A stretch of DNA of 64,000 bases from Paraburkholderia phenazinium (GTDB lineage Bacteria; Pseudomonadota; Gammaproteobacteria; Burkholderiales; Burkholderiaceae), in assembly GCF_900141745.1 (NCBI RefSeq), contig NZ_FSRM01000002.1, forward strand, positions 1,674,001-1,738,000, read 5' to 3'. The position numbers and the translations under genes are program-made. The notes below the pieces were generated by a model. The model did no database searches and was not told the DNA's origin. It worked only from the letters and a program-made list of their open reading frames with translations. Positions 37,643-47,368 of the stretch are shown in pieces (the first letter of the stretch is position 1; each line of letters opens with the position of its first letter).

Positions 37643-38779
37643 TCAAAATGAGTGTGTGATGCCGACGCGAGTGACAACCTGGTTTTGCGTGCTGGATGGG
37701 TTGAAGGAGGTTATCTGCGCGTATTGGGCGGCCCCAGCGGCGTGTTGGTAGATTCCCATTACGTAGACGGACGTGCGCTTCGAGAGACTGTATTGCGCAA
37801 TCAGGTTAACCTGGTGGTACTTCGGCGACGTGTCGGTTGCATGCTCGAGGCCGGTCGTGAATGTATATCCAGCTCCGATGATCAACGCGGAGTTGACCGA
37901 GTAGATACCCGATACCTCATAGTTTTGGAAGCGCAGGTCATGTCCTCCAGGGCCCGCGGCAAAATCGACGTTCGAATAGTCGGCCCCGACCTTGAGCGAA
38001 CCAAGCACGTAGGCGGCGCCGGCCGACAGAGCACCCTGATAACGCGCGTTCGCGAGTGCGTCGCCGTAGATCGTGTTGACGTAGCCGCCGCTGCTGCCAT
38101 AGCCGGCGACCGCCGTGATCGGATCGTTGATGCGAAGGTAGCTGACGCCCGCACTGAACGTGCCATGCGAGTAACCCGCGGCCGCACTGTACGAAGAGTT
38201 GTTGGAGAACTGGCCGGCAACACCCCCGAACGAGTAGTGACCCTCGAACGTAAAACCCACGAGATTGGGGCTCACATACTTGACCGCGTTGTTGATTGGG
38301 AATCCGTTGTCCAGATTATCCATATCGTTCGGGTGTGCGAAGTACCAGCCGCCATACTGGCCGTTCAGCGTGAACGGCTCGACGATGTCGACGGATGCAT
38401 CCCATTGCTTGCCAAACGTTAGCTAACCGTATTGATTGGACTTGATGCCGACATAAGCATTACGGGAAAACGCCAGACCACCGCCCAAACCTCCCGTCGC
38501 CGCGTCAAAGCCGCTTTCGAGCCGAAAGATCGCCTGATTGCCACCACCAAGGTCTTCCGTGCCGAGAAGGCCCCACCGGCTACCGAGGGGAACGCCGCTT
38601 TGCATCTGCGTGAGCTTGCCACCGCTGCCGGGCACAACGTTCCCGTTTGAGCCGCTGACAACGTTGTTCGCGTAATCGATGCCGACGTCGATTACGCCGT
38701 AGAGCGTGACGGTGCTTTGGGCATGAGCGCCTGCCATTGCGAGCGCCAGCGGCAGTGCCGCAAGAGTGTTTCTTTTCAC
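37643..38779 (-). pseudogene. Burkholderia-type porin gene interrupted by an amber codon
   Basis: One continuous reading frame of 378 codons plus stop, broken only by TAG at codon 119 (38425-38423). The first part has a signal peptide (MKRNTLAALPLALAMAGAHAQ), STVTLYGVIDVGIDY and GSRWGLLGTEDLGGG. After the TAG the frame resumes with LTFGKQWDASVDIVEPF, and it ends in YQHAAGAAQYAQI...VVTRVGITHSF, the C-terminal aromatic of a trimeric general porin (porin_4/OmpC-like). Porins in this family normally read YG(T/S)LTFG here, so one base change explains the stop. The rest is undamaged, so the mutation is recent, or a sequencing error, or suppressed. Confidence 0.88.
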
Positions 38780-38870
38780 TACTGTCTCCTTGTAATGAGG
38801 CCGCGAGCGGCGGCCAGGTCTTCTTCGTGTCGAACTTCATGCGCTATGTCGCTTTGCGCAAGGCGACGTA

Positions 38871-39845
38871 TCACCGGCTTCGAAATGTGAAGACAAGTGC
38901 GGCTAGCGCAATAATTGCTCCTTGGACCATGGCTTGACCGGCGGCGCCGAGTCCAAAACCGATTAACAGGCTAAAAAGGTAGGTAAGCATGAATGCGCCG
39001 ACAGCCGGCCCCAGCATGCGTCCCTTACCGCTGCCGAAACTCACGCCACCGAGAATGACTGCCGCCAGCGAGTTAAGTACCAGGTCCTGACCGATGTTCG
39101 TGTTGCCCACCGAGACTGAGCCAACGAGCAAAAGAGCGGCCAATGCGGTTGTCAGTCCAGAGAAGATATGGGTAATCGACATGACGCGAAGGCTTGGTAT
39201 GCCGGACACGGTTGCGGCGGTCGGGTTGGATCCAACCGCGTCTAGATAGCGACCGAACACGCACGTGCGCAAGCTAAGGGCGAATGGGATGAGCACTGCG
39301 ACCCACACAATCGCCGCGATCGGAAGCGACCCGATGCGACCCGAACCCACGATCCGCAGAAGGTCGGGTGTTTCGCCGGGTTGATGGTATTGGCTCGCTG
39401 CAACGACGGAGCCTGTTAGGACGATGGCCATCGCGAGCGTGACGACTACCGCCGACGCCCGGAGGCGAGTGATGATCAGGCCGTTGATGGTTCCGATGAG
39501 TGCCCCCGCAAGCAGTGCCAGGAAGACCAGAGCGGGAACCGGCAGCGGGATTGCCCCGCTGGTGACTATCCAGATGACGACTACGACGACCCCACTGATT
39601 GAAAGGTCGATGGAACGACTCCGGACCACCAGAGACTGTCCTATGGTGACTACACCCAGGATCGCACCCTGCTTCAGGATTGCAAGAAGCAGCAACGGGG
39701 AGAGCAGGGCCGGGCGCGTTGCCCAGGCCACTAGCAGCAGAATTCCGAGGCCATACCAGGATGGCGGTTGATTAGAGAGAAAGCCATAGAGTCTGCGAGC
39801 GGCGCGTTGGCTATCGGGAGTTTGTTGGACTGTGATTGCTGGCAT
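38871..39845 (-). CDS. Sugar-type ABC transporter permease (second)
   Basis: 324 residues with about nine hydrophobic segments, of the RbsC/YjfF branched-chain-like permease family (GQSLVVRSRSIDLSISGVVVVVIWIV; GNTNIGQDLVLNSLAAVILGGVSFGSGKGRMLG). The DLSISG and ILGGVSFGSG motifs contact the ATPase in this family. It is the last gene of the four-gene importer and lies 4 bp after the first permease. Confidence 0.9.
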   Translation of the reverse strand: MPAITVQQTPDSQRAARRLYGFLSNQPPSWYGLGILLLVAWATRPALLSPLLLLAILKQGAILGVVTIGQSLVVRSRSIDLSISGVVVVVIWIVTSGAIPLPVPALVFLALLAGALIGTINGLIITRLRASAVVVTLAMAIVLTGSVVAASQYHQPGETPDLLRIVGSGRIGSLPIAAIVWVAVLIPFALSLRTCVFGRYLDAVGSNPTAATVSGIPSLRVMSITHIFSGLTTALAALLLVGSVSVGNTNIGQDLVLNSLAAVILGGVSFGSGKGRMLGPAVGAFMLTYLFSLLIGFGLGAAGQAMVQGAIIALAALVFTFRSR

Positions 39846-39849
39846 GGTA

Positions 39850-40779
39850 TTAAAACCCTATGATCGTTCGACGCTGAAAGCTGATAGCAATGAGCAATAG
39901 CACCCCAGTAGCGGCAGATTGCAGGAACGCGTCGATACCAACAAGGTTCATTCCATTGCGCATCAGGCCCAAGGTAAGAACGCCGCAAAATGCTCCCACG
40001 GCACTGCCGATTCCGCCGGAGAATTGGACTCCGCCAAGCGCGACGGCTGTAATCGTTGCGAGTGCGAACTGCGCTCCTATGACGGGGTCGCCAGCGCCGA
40101 TTCGACCTGTAAGTACAACACCAGCACAAGCGGCAAACAGACCTCCGGCAGCGTACGCTGCAACGATGATCTGACGGTCCGTTACGCCGTTAAGCGATGC
40201 GTTGCGCGGGTGTGCGCCGACCGCATAAAGGCGTAGACCAAAACGCGTACGGGCGAGAAGCCACCCTACGACTATCACGCAGCCTAGTAGCAGCAATATG
40301 CTGACCGGCAGGCCGGCGATAGTCGAGTTGATGAAGGCCGGTAAGAACGGAGGAGCAAGCCCTCCGGCCGTTGGGAGCCAGTACAACGCCAGTCCCTGGA
40401 CGAACGTCATGGAGCTGAGCGTGGCGATAATCGGATGCATACGGGCCACGGACACCGCGAGACCGTTGGCGATACCGATGACACAACCCAATAAAAGAGC
40501 GAGTGCGATACCCGCGGTTGACCCGACAGAAGCGGAGGCGACGCAGGTAGTCAGACTGATTACTGAACCAACGGACAGGTCGATTCCGCCCACCAGGGCG
40601 ACCAGCAACTGGCCCAATGTAGCAATTGCAAGCGGTGCGATCTGGGCCGAGAGATTAGAAAGATTGCCGCGATTCAGGAAATCGGTGGCGGCAAAGGAAA
40701 GCCCAACGATAAGCGCGATCGGCATCGACACGACGTAGGGTTTAAGGCCGGAGCGGGAGTTGGGACCGAATGGGTTCAT
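39850..40779 (-). CDS. Sugar-type ABC transporter permease (first)
   Basis: 309 residues, RbsC/YtfT-like. Motifs LAIATLGQLLVALVGGIDLSVGSVISLTT and ALGGVQFSGGIGSAVGAFCGVLTLGLMRNGMNL are typical. Its GTG/ATG start overlaps the end of the ATPase gene by 4 bp, so translation is coupled. With two permeases the gene set resembles E. coli ytfQ-ytfR-ytfT-yjfF (galactofuranose uptake). Confidence 0.9.
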   Translation of the reverse strand: MNPFGPNSRSGLKPYVVSMPIALIVGLSFAATDFLNRGNLSNLSAQIAPLAIATLGQLLVALVGGIDLSVGSVISLTTCVASASVGSTAGIALALLLGCVIGIANGLAVSVARMHPIIATLSSMTFVQGLALYWLPTAGGLAPPFLPAFINSTIAGLPVSILLLLGCVIVVGWLLARTRFGLRLYAVGAHPRNASLNGVTDRQIIVAAYAAGGLFAACAGVVLTGRIGAGDPVIGAQFALATITAVALGGVQFSGGIGSAVGAFCGVLTLGLMRNGMNLVGIDAFLQSAATGVLLLIAISFQRRTIIGF

Positions 40780-42338
40780 TGCGTCTTCTCCGTTGATTGT
40801 CGCTGTGAGACGCCGAGCGCGTGCGACATGACAGTTTCTTCTGATGCTTGAGTGCCATCAATTTCAGCGACAATAGTGCCTGCCCGCACGACAAGAATAC
40901 GGTCACACAGCCCGATGAGTTCTGTCAGTTCGCTGGAGCCGACGAGTACCGCTCCACCCTCGTCGGCAAATCCGCGTAGTAGCCGATAGATATCTGCCTT
41001 GGCGCCTACGTCTACGCCGCGGGTTGGCTCCTCGATGAGCAGGATGTCGATGTCAGCGATTAGCGCTCGTGCCAGTAGAACCTTTTGCTGATTCCCGCCA
41101 GAAAGGGTTGTGACAGACTGCTTTGGATGCTTTACCTTGAGACCGATCCGCGCAATGACGTCTTCTACAAGCGAAGATTGGGCTGAAGCGTGGCCGTATA
41201 GCGCACTATCCCGATAGGTGCCTATAACGACGTTTTCCGCAACCGAGAGATCCAGGTACAGGCCTTCCGCTTTGCGGTCGCCGGGTACGAAGGCTATCCC
41301 GTGGGCGAGGCGCCGCGCCACGCCGGCACTCGGGTCGACTGGATGGGCTTTGCCGACGCTATTGAATTTTTCAATCGTCGCATGCGGTGTTTGCATGAGA
41401 CCTGCTGCGGCCCGGATGATTTCCCGCTGCCCTTGTCCCTCCAGTCCAACGAGTCCGACAATCTCTCGTCGGTTCAGATTCAAATTCACGGCGCTGCGTC
41501 CAGGACCGGAATTCAGGCGTTCACATCGCAACGCACTGGATAGCTGGCCAGACGACCTGTGCGGGAAGAGGTCCTCGATAGGGCGACCGACCATCAGCGT
41601 GACGAGTGTGTGTTCATCCAGTTCGCTGCAAGGAGTCGTAAGAACATGCTGCCCATCCTTCAGCACGGTGACGGTGTCGCACAATCGAAAGATTTCATCG
41701 AGTCGGTGGCTAATATAGAAGATGGATTTGCCTCTTGCCTGCAGGTCCTTGATGAGTGTCTCAAGCTTTTTCACCTCGGGACCATTTAGTGCTGCCGTAG
41801 GTTCATCAAAAATGAATACCGACGCATCTGTCGTGATGCCCTTGGCGATCTCCACGAGTTGCTGTTCGCTCACGGAAAGGCTGCCTGCGAGCGTCCCAGG
41901 ATCGATGTCTACGCCGAGGGAGTTCAATGTACGACTCGCACGTTCATGCATTTGCTTCCTGTTGATCCATCCGCGCCTGCCAGACTCGCGTCCGATGAAA
42001 ATGTTTTCGGCGATAGTCAGATTGGGCAGCAGAGTGAATTCCTGGAATATCGTGGAAATGCCATGCTCTCGGGCACTGCGTGGATTGCGCAGCGTTATGG
42101 TTTTGCCATGCATGCGCAATTCGCCGGCGCTCGGCCGATACACACCAGCGAGAATCTTCATGAAGGTCGACTTGCCAGCACCATTTTCGCCAGTCACGGC
42201 ATGAACGGAGCCAGCGTGGCCGGCTATTGAAACACGAGAAACCGCGCGCGTATTTCCAAAATTCATGGAAATGTCGATGCCTTCGATAAGCGGTGGCCAC
42301 GCCTTCCGATGCGGGGCTTTTTCAGCTTGATACAGCAT
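40776..42338 (-). CDS. Sugar ABC transporter ATP-binding protein (RbsA/YtfR-like)
   Basis: 520 residues with two fused nucleotide-binding domains. Domain 1 has Walker A GENGAGKST, a weak signature (SVSEQQLVEIAKG) and Walker B VFIFDEPTAAL. Domain 2 has a degenerate Walker A (GLEGQGQREIIRA, no GKS) but a full signature LSGGNQQKVLLARAL and LLIEEPTRGVD. This asymmetry is normal for the RbsA/MglA group. It is in the middle of the importer operon. Confidence 0.92.
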   Translation of the reverse strand: MLYQAEKAPHRKAWPPLIEGIDISMNFGNTRAVSRVSIAGHAGSVHAVTGENGAGKSTFMKILAGVYRPSAGELRMHGKTITLRNPRSAREHGISTIFQEFTLLPNLTIAENIFIGRESGRRGWINRKQMHERASRTLNSLGVDIDPGTLAGSLSVSEQQLVEIAKGITTDASVFIFDEPTAALNGPEVKKLETLIKDLQARGKSIFYISHRLDEIFRLCDTVTVLKDGQHVLTTPCSELDEHTLVTLMVGRPIEDLFPHRSSGQLSSALRCERLNSGPGRSAVNLNLNRREIVGLVGLEGQGQREIIRAAAGLMQTPHATIEKFNSVGKAHPVDPSAGVARRLAHGIAFVPGDRKAEGLYLDLSVAENVVIGTYRDSALYGHASAQSSLVEDVIARIGLKVKHPKQSVTTLSGGNQQKVLLARALIADIDILLIEEPTRGVDVGAKADIYRLLRGFADEGGAVLVGSSELTELIGLCDRILVVRAGTIVAEIDGTQASEETVMSHALGVSQRQSTEKTQ

Positions 42339-42398
42339 GTTTGACTCCGTGTGTCAGGGACAGAATGCACATGGGAGGGACGCCTGCCGGGTTGGAGA

Positions 42399-43475
42399 CT
42401 ATTTGTTTTGATAGAGGTGCTTAAGCGTTGCATCCGGAAGCAACGAACCCACCCAGTAGGAGTCGTTCAGGTCGGGACGGTAATACTTGGTCAGGTTCTC
42501 GCGTGTGATGACTTCTCCCCCGTCGCTCCAGTAGCTTCGATACATCTGGTCACCTTCAAGGAGCAACAATGCCGCTCGAAGTGCGACCGGTCCCAGGGAC
42601 GGAGGGTAGATATATGCTACAAACGGTCCCCCCGACTTCTGGGCGGCTCTGAGAAAGCCATTGTTGCCCTCACCCGTCACAGGAACTGGAGCTTTTCCGA
42701 CTTCCTGGAAAACCTCCAGGCATCCTCGCGACATCTCACCTCCGGAGGCCCAGATGCCGTCGACCGGCTTTCCTGAAAGGAGCAGGCTTTCACATGCCTG
42801 TTTGCCCTTGGCATAGTTCCAGTCGGCATAGACTTCGGCAGAGACCGGCAACCTGGTTACTTTCAAGGACTGAGCGAGTCCCGCGTAGCGGTCAGTGTCT
42901 TCTGTGTTTCCGGCGATGCCACGAAACGCCCAAATGCTACCTTTGCCACCCAGTTGCTTTGCAAGCCAGTCGGCCATGATCTTTCCTTCAGGAGCCCCGC
43001 CGGATAACACGGCGACCGCGACCTGGTCTGAACTGGCGGTGGCCGTGAAGGTAACAACTGGAATCCCTTTCGCGGCCGCTTTGGCGATCTGCGCATTAAT
43101 GGCGGTCGAGGAAACCGGCGATACTACGATGGCGTCGACGCCCTTCGTTATCTGATCTTCGAGGTCTGCAGCCTGTCTGGCGGCATTCGAATCACTCGAT
43201 ATCACCGTGAGTTTCCCGATTTCGGGATGCAACGTTGCCTCGTGGCGCACCTCCTCGGTTTCCTGGATTAACCATGTCGTAAAAAGACCAGGCATAGCCA
43301 AAACGACGTTGTAGGGAGGGCTTTTCTTGAATGCGCCAGCCTTGGTCAGTTGTGCGGAGGTCGGCTTGTATTGTGGATCCTTGAGATCGCCGACCTGCGC
43401 GGACGATGGCTGTGCAGCCGTTGCCGTCGAAATTAGTATAACTAATGAAATAAGAGGTGTTTTGAGAGAAATCAC
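42399..43475 (-). CDS. Sugar-type ABC transporter periplasmic binding protein (YtfQ-like)
   Basis: 358 residues. The N-terminal signal peptide (MISLKTPLISLVILISTATAAQPSSAQ) is followed by a periplasmic binding protein type 1 (RbsB/YtfQ) fold: VVLAMPGLFTTWLIQETEE, ITKGVDAIVVSPVSSTAINAQIAKAAAKGIPVVTF, GSIWAFRGIAGNTEDTDRYAG and DGIWASGGEMSRG. It is the first gene of the importer. The ligand is not readable; YtfQ-like proteins bind furanose sugars, while relatives in this lineage bind varied small molecules. Confidence 0.9.
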   Translation of the reverse strand: MISLKTPLISLVILISTATAAQPSSAQVGDLKDPQYKPTSAQLTKAGAFKKSPPYNVVLAMPGLFTTWLIQETEEVRHEATLHPEIGKLTVISSDSNAARQAADLEDQITKGVDAIVVSPVSSTAINAQIAKAAAKGIPVVTFTATASSDQVAVAVLSGGAPEGKIMADWLAKQLGGKGSIWAFRGIAGNTEDTDRYAGLAQSLKVTRLPVSAEVYADWNYAKGKQACESLLLSGKPVDGIWASGGEMSRGCLEVFQEVGKAPVPVTGEGNNGFLRAAQKSGGPFVAYIYPPSLGPVALRAALLLLEGDQMYRSYWSDGGEVITRENLTKYYRPDLNDSYWVGSLLPDATLKHLYQNK

Positions 43476-43884
43476 GATCTTGTCTCCTTGTTTGAAATTT
43501 AATCGTCAGCTATAGCAGCGTTGCGGGATGCTCGTCACGCATCAAGATGGACTCCATACATCAGCACTTCGCATTACGAGTGCGTACGTGGACATCGGGA
43601 GAATCTGGTGTCCGGCGGTCGTAGCGTGGCTTGGATCTCCATGCTGTCAGCGTCCTCTCAACCTTAATCAAACCCAGCGAAAAGCGAAAATCGGCTGGTT
43701 GCGTTCACGCATCCCGGTCTGATGGTTTCGAGTTGTATTGCGTTCTCTTGTGGGGTGAGCATGACGTCGTCTCCTGGTTTCATCTATTGGAGGAAGGAAC
43801 AGACCTCTCGTGTTCTAGATCATTCGGACAACGCTTGCCGACTGCTCCTGCGCTTCCGGCAACTGCTCATGTGAAGCAAGTGTA

Positions 43885-43970
43885 AGGATGTGTTCGATTT
43901 CAGACTTATCGGATCGTCTTGTGACGTATCGGATCGTCCAGTTCCGTCATGAGGTATTTCCCGGAGTTCC
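43885..43970 (-). repeat. Degenerate intergenic repeat, copy F
   Basis: On the complement the order is AACTCCGGGAAATACCTC, GAACTGGACGATCCGATACG, then ACGATCCGATAAG. Block 3 is poorly kept (TCTGAAATCGAACACATCC). Confidence 0.5.
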
Positions 43971-44265
43971 ATGTGTTGCAATCGTCCGACGACGCTTGTA
44001 ATTACGCACTTCCTCGTCGAGAGATCTGGTGGCGTGGCATGCACCAATACCAGGTTATAGAGGGAGGGGCGGCAGATGCGGATAGTGTCTAGGCTTGGAG
44101 CATCAACGCGCGCGATTCCCTGGATGAGCGCTGGCGTATGCGTTCCTGAGGGCTTCCGCAAAGGGTGCGGGACAGCCTGGGTCAAAGCATTGTGCCTGCT
44201 CGTCAGGATCGGCCCGCAACTATGGCCTCCATTCAGCCTTCGACTGGCACCACGCGAAACGCAGA

Positions 44266-44370
44266 GGACTTCGGGAAAATCCTGACTACGAAGCTGGATT
44301 CATGGATATACGACGGGACGTTCCGATAAGAAATAGGACCAACGTGCATCTACGATTGATTTACAGGATC
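44266..44370 (+). repeat. Degenerate intergenic repeat, copy C
   Basis: Blocks: GGACTTCGGGAAAATCCTG, AGCTGGATTCATGGATATAC, CGACGGGACGTTCCGATAAG, then CTACGATTGATTTACAGGAT. One of the best-preserved copies. Confidence 0.65.
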
Positions 44371-44608
44371 GGCTGGTGCGAGCTTACTAAACCGACTGCA
44401 CCGAACAATTTATATTTCGTTTAACGAATGTTTCCACCATGAGAAAACGTTGAGCGGATTGGTGTGAAGGTGGGTAACTGCGAGATGGGGACATTGAAGT
44501 TCGAGACCGGTTTCTGTGAAGGGAAGCGTAGGGCATGGCGGTGCGGAAGGAAAGGTCCTGTTGGGATATCCGTGCACGCATCAGATTTTTTCTTGAAAGG
44601 AGACATCA

Positions 44609-44857
44609 ATGAAGCGAACGCGTCACCCTCTCATGACTGTCCAACTGGACGGCACAGAACTGCGTGCCGATTATTGCGAGCAGACCGGGCGTCTGCGGAT
44701 TCTTCAGGGAGAGACTGTAGTTCGGAAGTGGCTTCCGCCCAATTCGTGGATTGCCATCGCATCAGTGGTCGGCTCCCGAAACTGGGGGACACGGCCGGAC
44801 TGCAACGAACTGCAGACTGTGCTGGAGAGCCAGGCATCGCTGCTGCAGATCGGTTAG
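44609..44857 (+). CDS. Small protein of unknown function
   Basis: 82 residues with a strong AAGGAG at the right distance from ATG 44609. Sequence MKRTRHPLMTVQLDGTELRA... has alternating beta-like segments (GRLRILQGETVVRKW, SWIAIASVVGSRNWG). No family recognised. It is isolated, with gene-free DNA on both sides. Confidence 0.55.
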   Translation: MKRTRHPLMTVQLDGTELRADYCEQTGRLRILQGETVVRKWLPPNSWIAIASVVGSRNWGTRPDCNELQTVLESQASLLQIG

Positions 44858-45030
44858 GCGCGTTGTGGCGCGCCTGGGTCCGAATTTCCGTTGAAGTGCT
44901 GAAAATTAGCTGCGTGGGCTGATAATCCAGTTGCTCGTTTTTAGTTTCGAAAGTGTTCTTGGTTGCGGGCTGGCGAACTGTGAGAGCGCGCAGTTTGGCG
45001 TACCTGTATCGATCGCCGCCGGTATCGACG

Positions 45031-45267
45031 TTATGAAAAACTCATGCTCGGACGCTCGATCTCCTGTGGATAAACGCTCCACATGCCGTCATCGTGAAGG
45101 AAGAAATAAATTGTCAACGCGCCTGTCGGCCGTAATGTCTCAACGCACACATATCGGCGCCGATTTGGACGTATGTGACCGAACCGGACTACCCGAGTCA
45201 GTGTTGCGGGATTCGCTCCAAGCCATCTAGCGACCAGGGAACGCAAAGAACGGTCCATCGTACTCAT
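45031..45267 (-). CDS. Small basic protein of unknown function
   Basis: 78 residues from ATG 45267 (MSTMDRSLRSLVARWLG), which has AAGGAG upstream; the frame is open to 45312 without a site. The N-terminal half is basic and helical (ANPATLTRVVRFGHIRPNRRRYVCVET), followed by a beta-rich end (GALTIYFFLHDDGMWSVYP). No family recognised; possibly a small nucleic-acid-associated protein by charge, which is only a guess. Confidence 0.5.
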   Translation of the reverse strand: MSTMDRSLRSLVARWLGANPATLTRVVRFGHIRPNRRRYVCVETLRPTGALTIYFFLHDDGMWSVYPQEIERPSMSFS

Positions 45268-45480
45268 TGCTTTCTCCTTCAAGTTCGCATCGCGTAAACG
45301 CGATAATCCCATTAAAAGTTAAGGATTGCGAATTGTTTGTCATAAGGAGCGCGGTTATCTTGTCAGAGTTGTAGAGGCTCGTTGCAAATCAGGTTAAATT
45401 GCTACGAACTTAAGCGCGTTCGAGTGAGAATATATAAATTTCGTCGCCAAATGTCTGATCGTTGTTAAGATGACTTGGCG

Positions 45481-45584
45481 AATCCTGAGATTCAACTCTA
45501 GGCGTAGACTTGATTTTAGGGTTACCAGATCGTCTCGTCGTTTATCGAGGAATCCAGTTCTGTTATTAGGTATTACCCGGGGAC
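45481..45584 (-). repeat. Degenerate intergenic repeat, copy G
   Basis: On the complement: CCCCGGGTAATACCTAATAA, AGAACTGGATTCCTCGATAA, ACGACGAGACGATCTGGTAA, then CTAGAGTTGAATCTCAGGAT. Block order and spacing match copies B, C and E. Confidence 0.6.
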
Positions 45585-45738
45585 AGAGGTGATTCATCCG
45601 GCTGGGATGCATGGTCGTGCGGTGAGAACGAGTGGTCGAGCGGCAAGTCAGGCGTCTCTCCCTGACATTGTGCTCGATGAAAGAAAAATAAATTTCGACA
45701 CGCGTTGATATCGAGATTGTTGACAGGCGCTATAGACT

Positions 45739-45845
45739 GCGTGGATCGGTCGGCGTGGTGGGCGCGTCGACCGATCCACGCGACCCGATGTTGTTTTTTT
45801 AACGGGTCTTCCCACGGGCGGTGTCAATTGACCGCCCGTTTTTTT
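45739..45845 (+). ncRNA. Candidate structured small RNA
   Basis: A perfect 14-bp stem (arm GCGTGGATCGGTCG at 45739-45752, other arm 45768-45781, 15-base loop) is followed after about 30 bases by an intrinsic terminator (45814-45845). The surrounding DNA has no gene, and no coding gene ends here for this terminator to serve. This is the layout of a small RNA, but the promoter is not clear (a TTGACA lies at 45720-45725, too close to a TATAGA to be a normal pair). Confidence 0.45.
45814..45845 (+). terminator. Intrinsic terminator
   Basis: ACGGGCGGT at 45814-45822 and ACCGCCCGT at 45831-45839 form a 9-bp GC-rich stem with an 8-base loop, followed by seven T residues. Confidence 0.85.
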
Positions 45846-46124
45846 CTCACTAATCAAAAGATGCCCCTGTCCCTGGCTCGACAAGGGATGCTAGATGCGC
45901 GCTATGCGTGGCAGGCGCGCGGCCAAGGTTGTGTCAGAGGTGAACTAGGGCGTGTTGTGTAGCCTTGGCGAGGGTATGTACGACCAATAGAACGTTATAC
46001 CGATCGGCATGGCGCGTTCGCTCGAGGGTGCTCGAGGGAACATAAAAATGTTTGATTGAAAGAGACCGTTCAGTGCTGGACGGAACGGTCCGATGATTCC
46101 ACCTTGGTGTCCCTCTTGGCGCGC

Positions 46125-47099
46125 TTACGGCAAGAGAACGGTCGAACCGGTGGTGCGGCGGCTTTCAAGTTCGATGTGTGCCTTCGCAACTTCGGACAGC
46201 AAGTAGCGCTGGTTGATGCTGGTCTTGACCTTGCCCGACACCAAAACTTCAAACAACTCGGTCGACATCGCCTCGTAGTCACTGCGCTTGGCGATGTGTG
46301 TAAACAAGGTCGGCCGGGTAAAGAAGAGCGAGCCGCGTCCGACGAATTCGGAGGAGTCGATCGGTGGCAGCGGACCGGATGCATTGCCGAAGCTCACGAA
46401 CAGGCCAAGCGGCGCGAGGCAGTCGAGCGAACCCGCAAACGTGTCCTTGCCTATCGAATCATAGACGACGGGCACGCCTGCGCCGTTTGTAATCTCGCGC
46501 ACGCGCTTGGTGAAGTTCTCGCGCGTGTAGACGATGGCGTGATCGCAACCATGTGCCCTGGCGATTTCCGCCTTTTCGTCCGAGCCAACTGTGCCGATCA
46601 CCGTCGCGCCCAGCGCCTTGGCCCATTGAGACACCAACAGGCCAACGCCGCCTGCAGCTGCCTGGATCAGGATCGTGTCACCCGCCTTGACAGGGTAAGT
46701 GCGTCGCAACAGGTATTGCGCGGTGAGCCCTTGCAGCATCACTGAAGCGGCCTGCTCATAGCTCAGTGCATCCGGCAGCTTGACGACCTGAACGGCCGGC
46801 AGCACCCGTTCTTGAGCATAAGCGCCTGGAGGGCGCGCCACATACGCAACCCGGTCGCCAATCTTCAGACCTGTCACGCCGGCGCCCACCGCCGTGATCT
46901 CACCCGCCGCTTCCATGCCGAGGCCGCCCGGCAGCGGCAACGGGTACGAACCGGTGCGGACGTACACGTCGATGTAATTGAGACCGACCGCATGCTGCTT
47001 GATGCGGATCTCGCAGTTACCCGGCTCGCCTACCTCGACATCGACCCACTTCATCACCTCGGGGCCGCCTGTCTTATCGAAACGAACTGCTTTGACCAT
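46125..47099 (-). CDS. qorA: NADPH:quinone oxidoreductase
   Basis: A 324-residue zeta-crystallin type quinone reductase of the zinc-independent MDR superfamily; it makes one-electron reductions of quinones in the cytoplasm. Diagnostic segments are NYIDVYVRTGSYPLPLPGGLGMEAAG, QGLTAQYLLRRTYPVKAGDTILIQAAAGGVGLLVSQWAKALGATVIGTV (AAxGGVG cofactor loop), and YDSIGKDTF. AGGAAA precedes ATG 47099. Confidence 0.92.
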   Translation of the reverse strand: MVKAVRFDKTGGPEVMKWVDVEVGEPGNCEIRIKQHAVGLNYIDVYVRTGSYPLPLPGGLGMEAAGEITAVGAGVTGLKIGDRVAYVARPPGAYAQERVLPAVQVVKLPDALSYEQAASVMLQGLTAQYLLRRTYPVKAGDTILIQAAAGGVGLLVSQWAKALGATVIGTVGSDEKAEIARAHGCDHAIVYTRENFTKRVREITNGAGVPVVYDSIGKDTFAGSLDCLAPLGLFVSFGNASGPLPPIDSSEFVGRGSLFFTRPTLFTHIAKRSDYEAMSTELFEVLVSGKVKTSINQRYLLSEVAKAHIELESRRTTGSTVLLP

Positions 47100-47368
47100 G
47101 GTGTTTCCTATATCGACCAGAGTTAGACGGTGCCACGTTCAGCCCAGAAATGGCTCAGGCAAGAGACGCGAACACGAAACGGCTGTCATCCAGCTCGTCA
47201 TATCGGAGACCGGAGCGACATCGTTTTGTTTATTCTCTCGCTAATTGCGAGCGACATAGCATCATGTCAGTAATGCCAAAATGGCATGAACCGGCTTTGC
47301 CGAAAGATTTTGCTGGATTGGATCGGCTTGACAAACCGTCTGTTGCGTAGGGCCTGAGATTGTGCGGC

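Larger units (their letters stand above)
43476..44608. other. Gene-free region with two repeat copies
   Basis: About 1.1 kb upstream of the ABC importer. No supportable gene. It contains repeat copies F (43885-43970, reverse orientation) and C (44266-44370). Confidence 0.5.

Noticed and set aside
37652..38422. A 256-codon forward frame opposite the porin gene
   Set aside because: The reverse frame carries porin strands, signal peptide and C-terminal Phe; the forward frame has no family motif.
45720..45736. TTGACA followed closely by TATAGA as a promoter for the candidate small RNA
   Set aside because: Only five bases separate the two hexamers instead of about 17, so they cannot serve as a -35/-10 pair.
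46056..46745. A 229-codon forward frame opposite the quinone reductase gene
   Set aside because: The reverse frame has complete quinone oxidoreductase motifs; the forward frame has none and is a typical GC-rich antisense frame.
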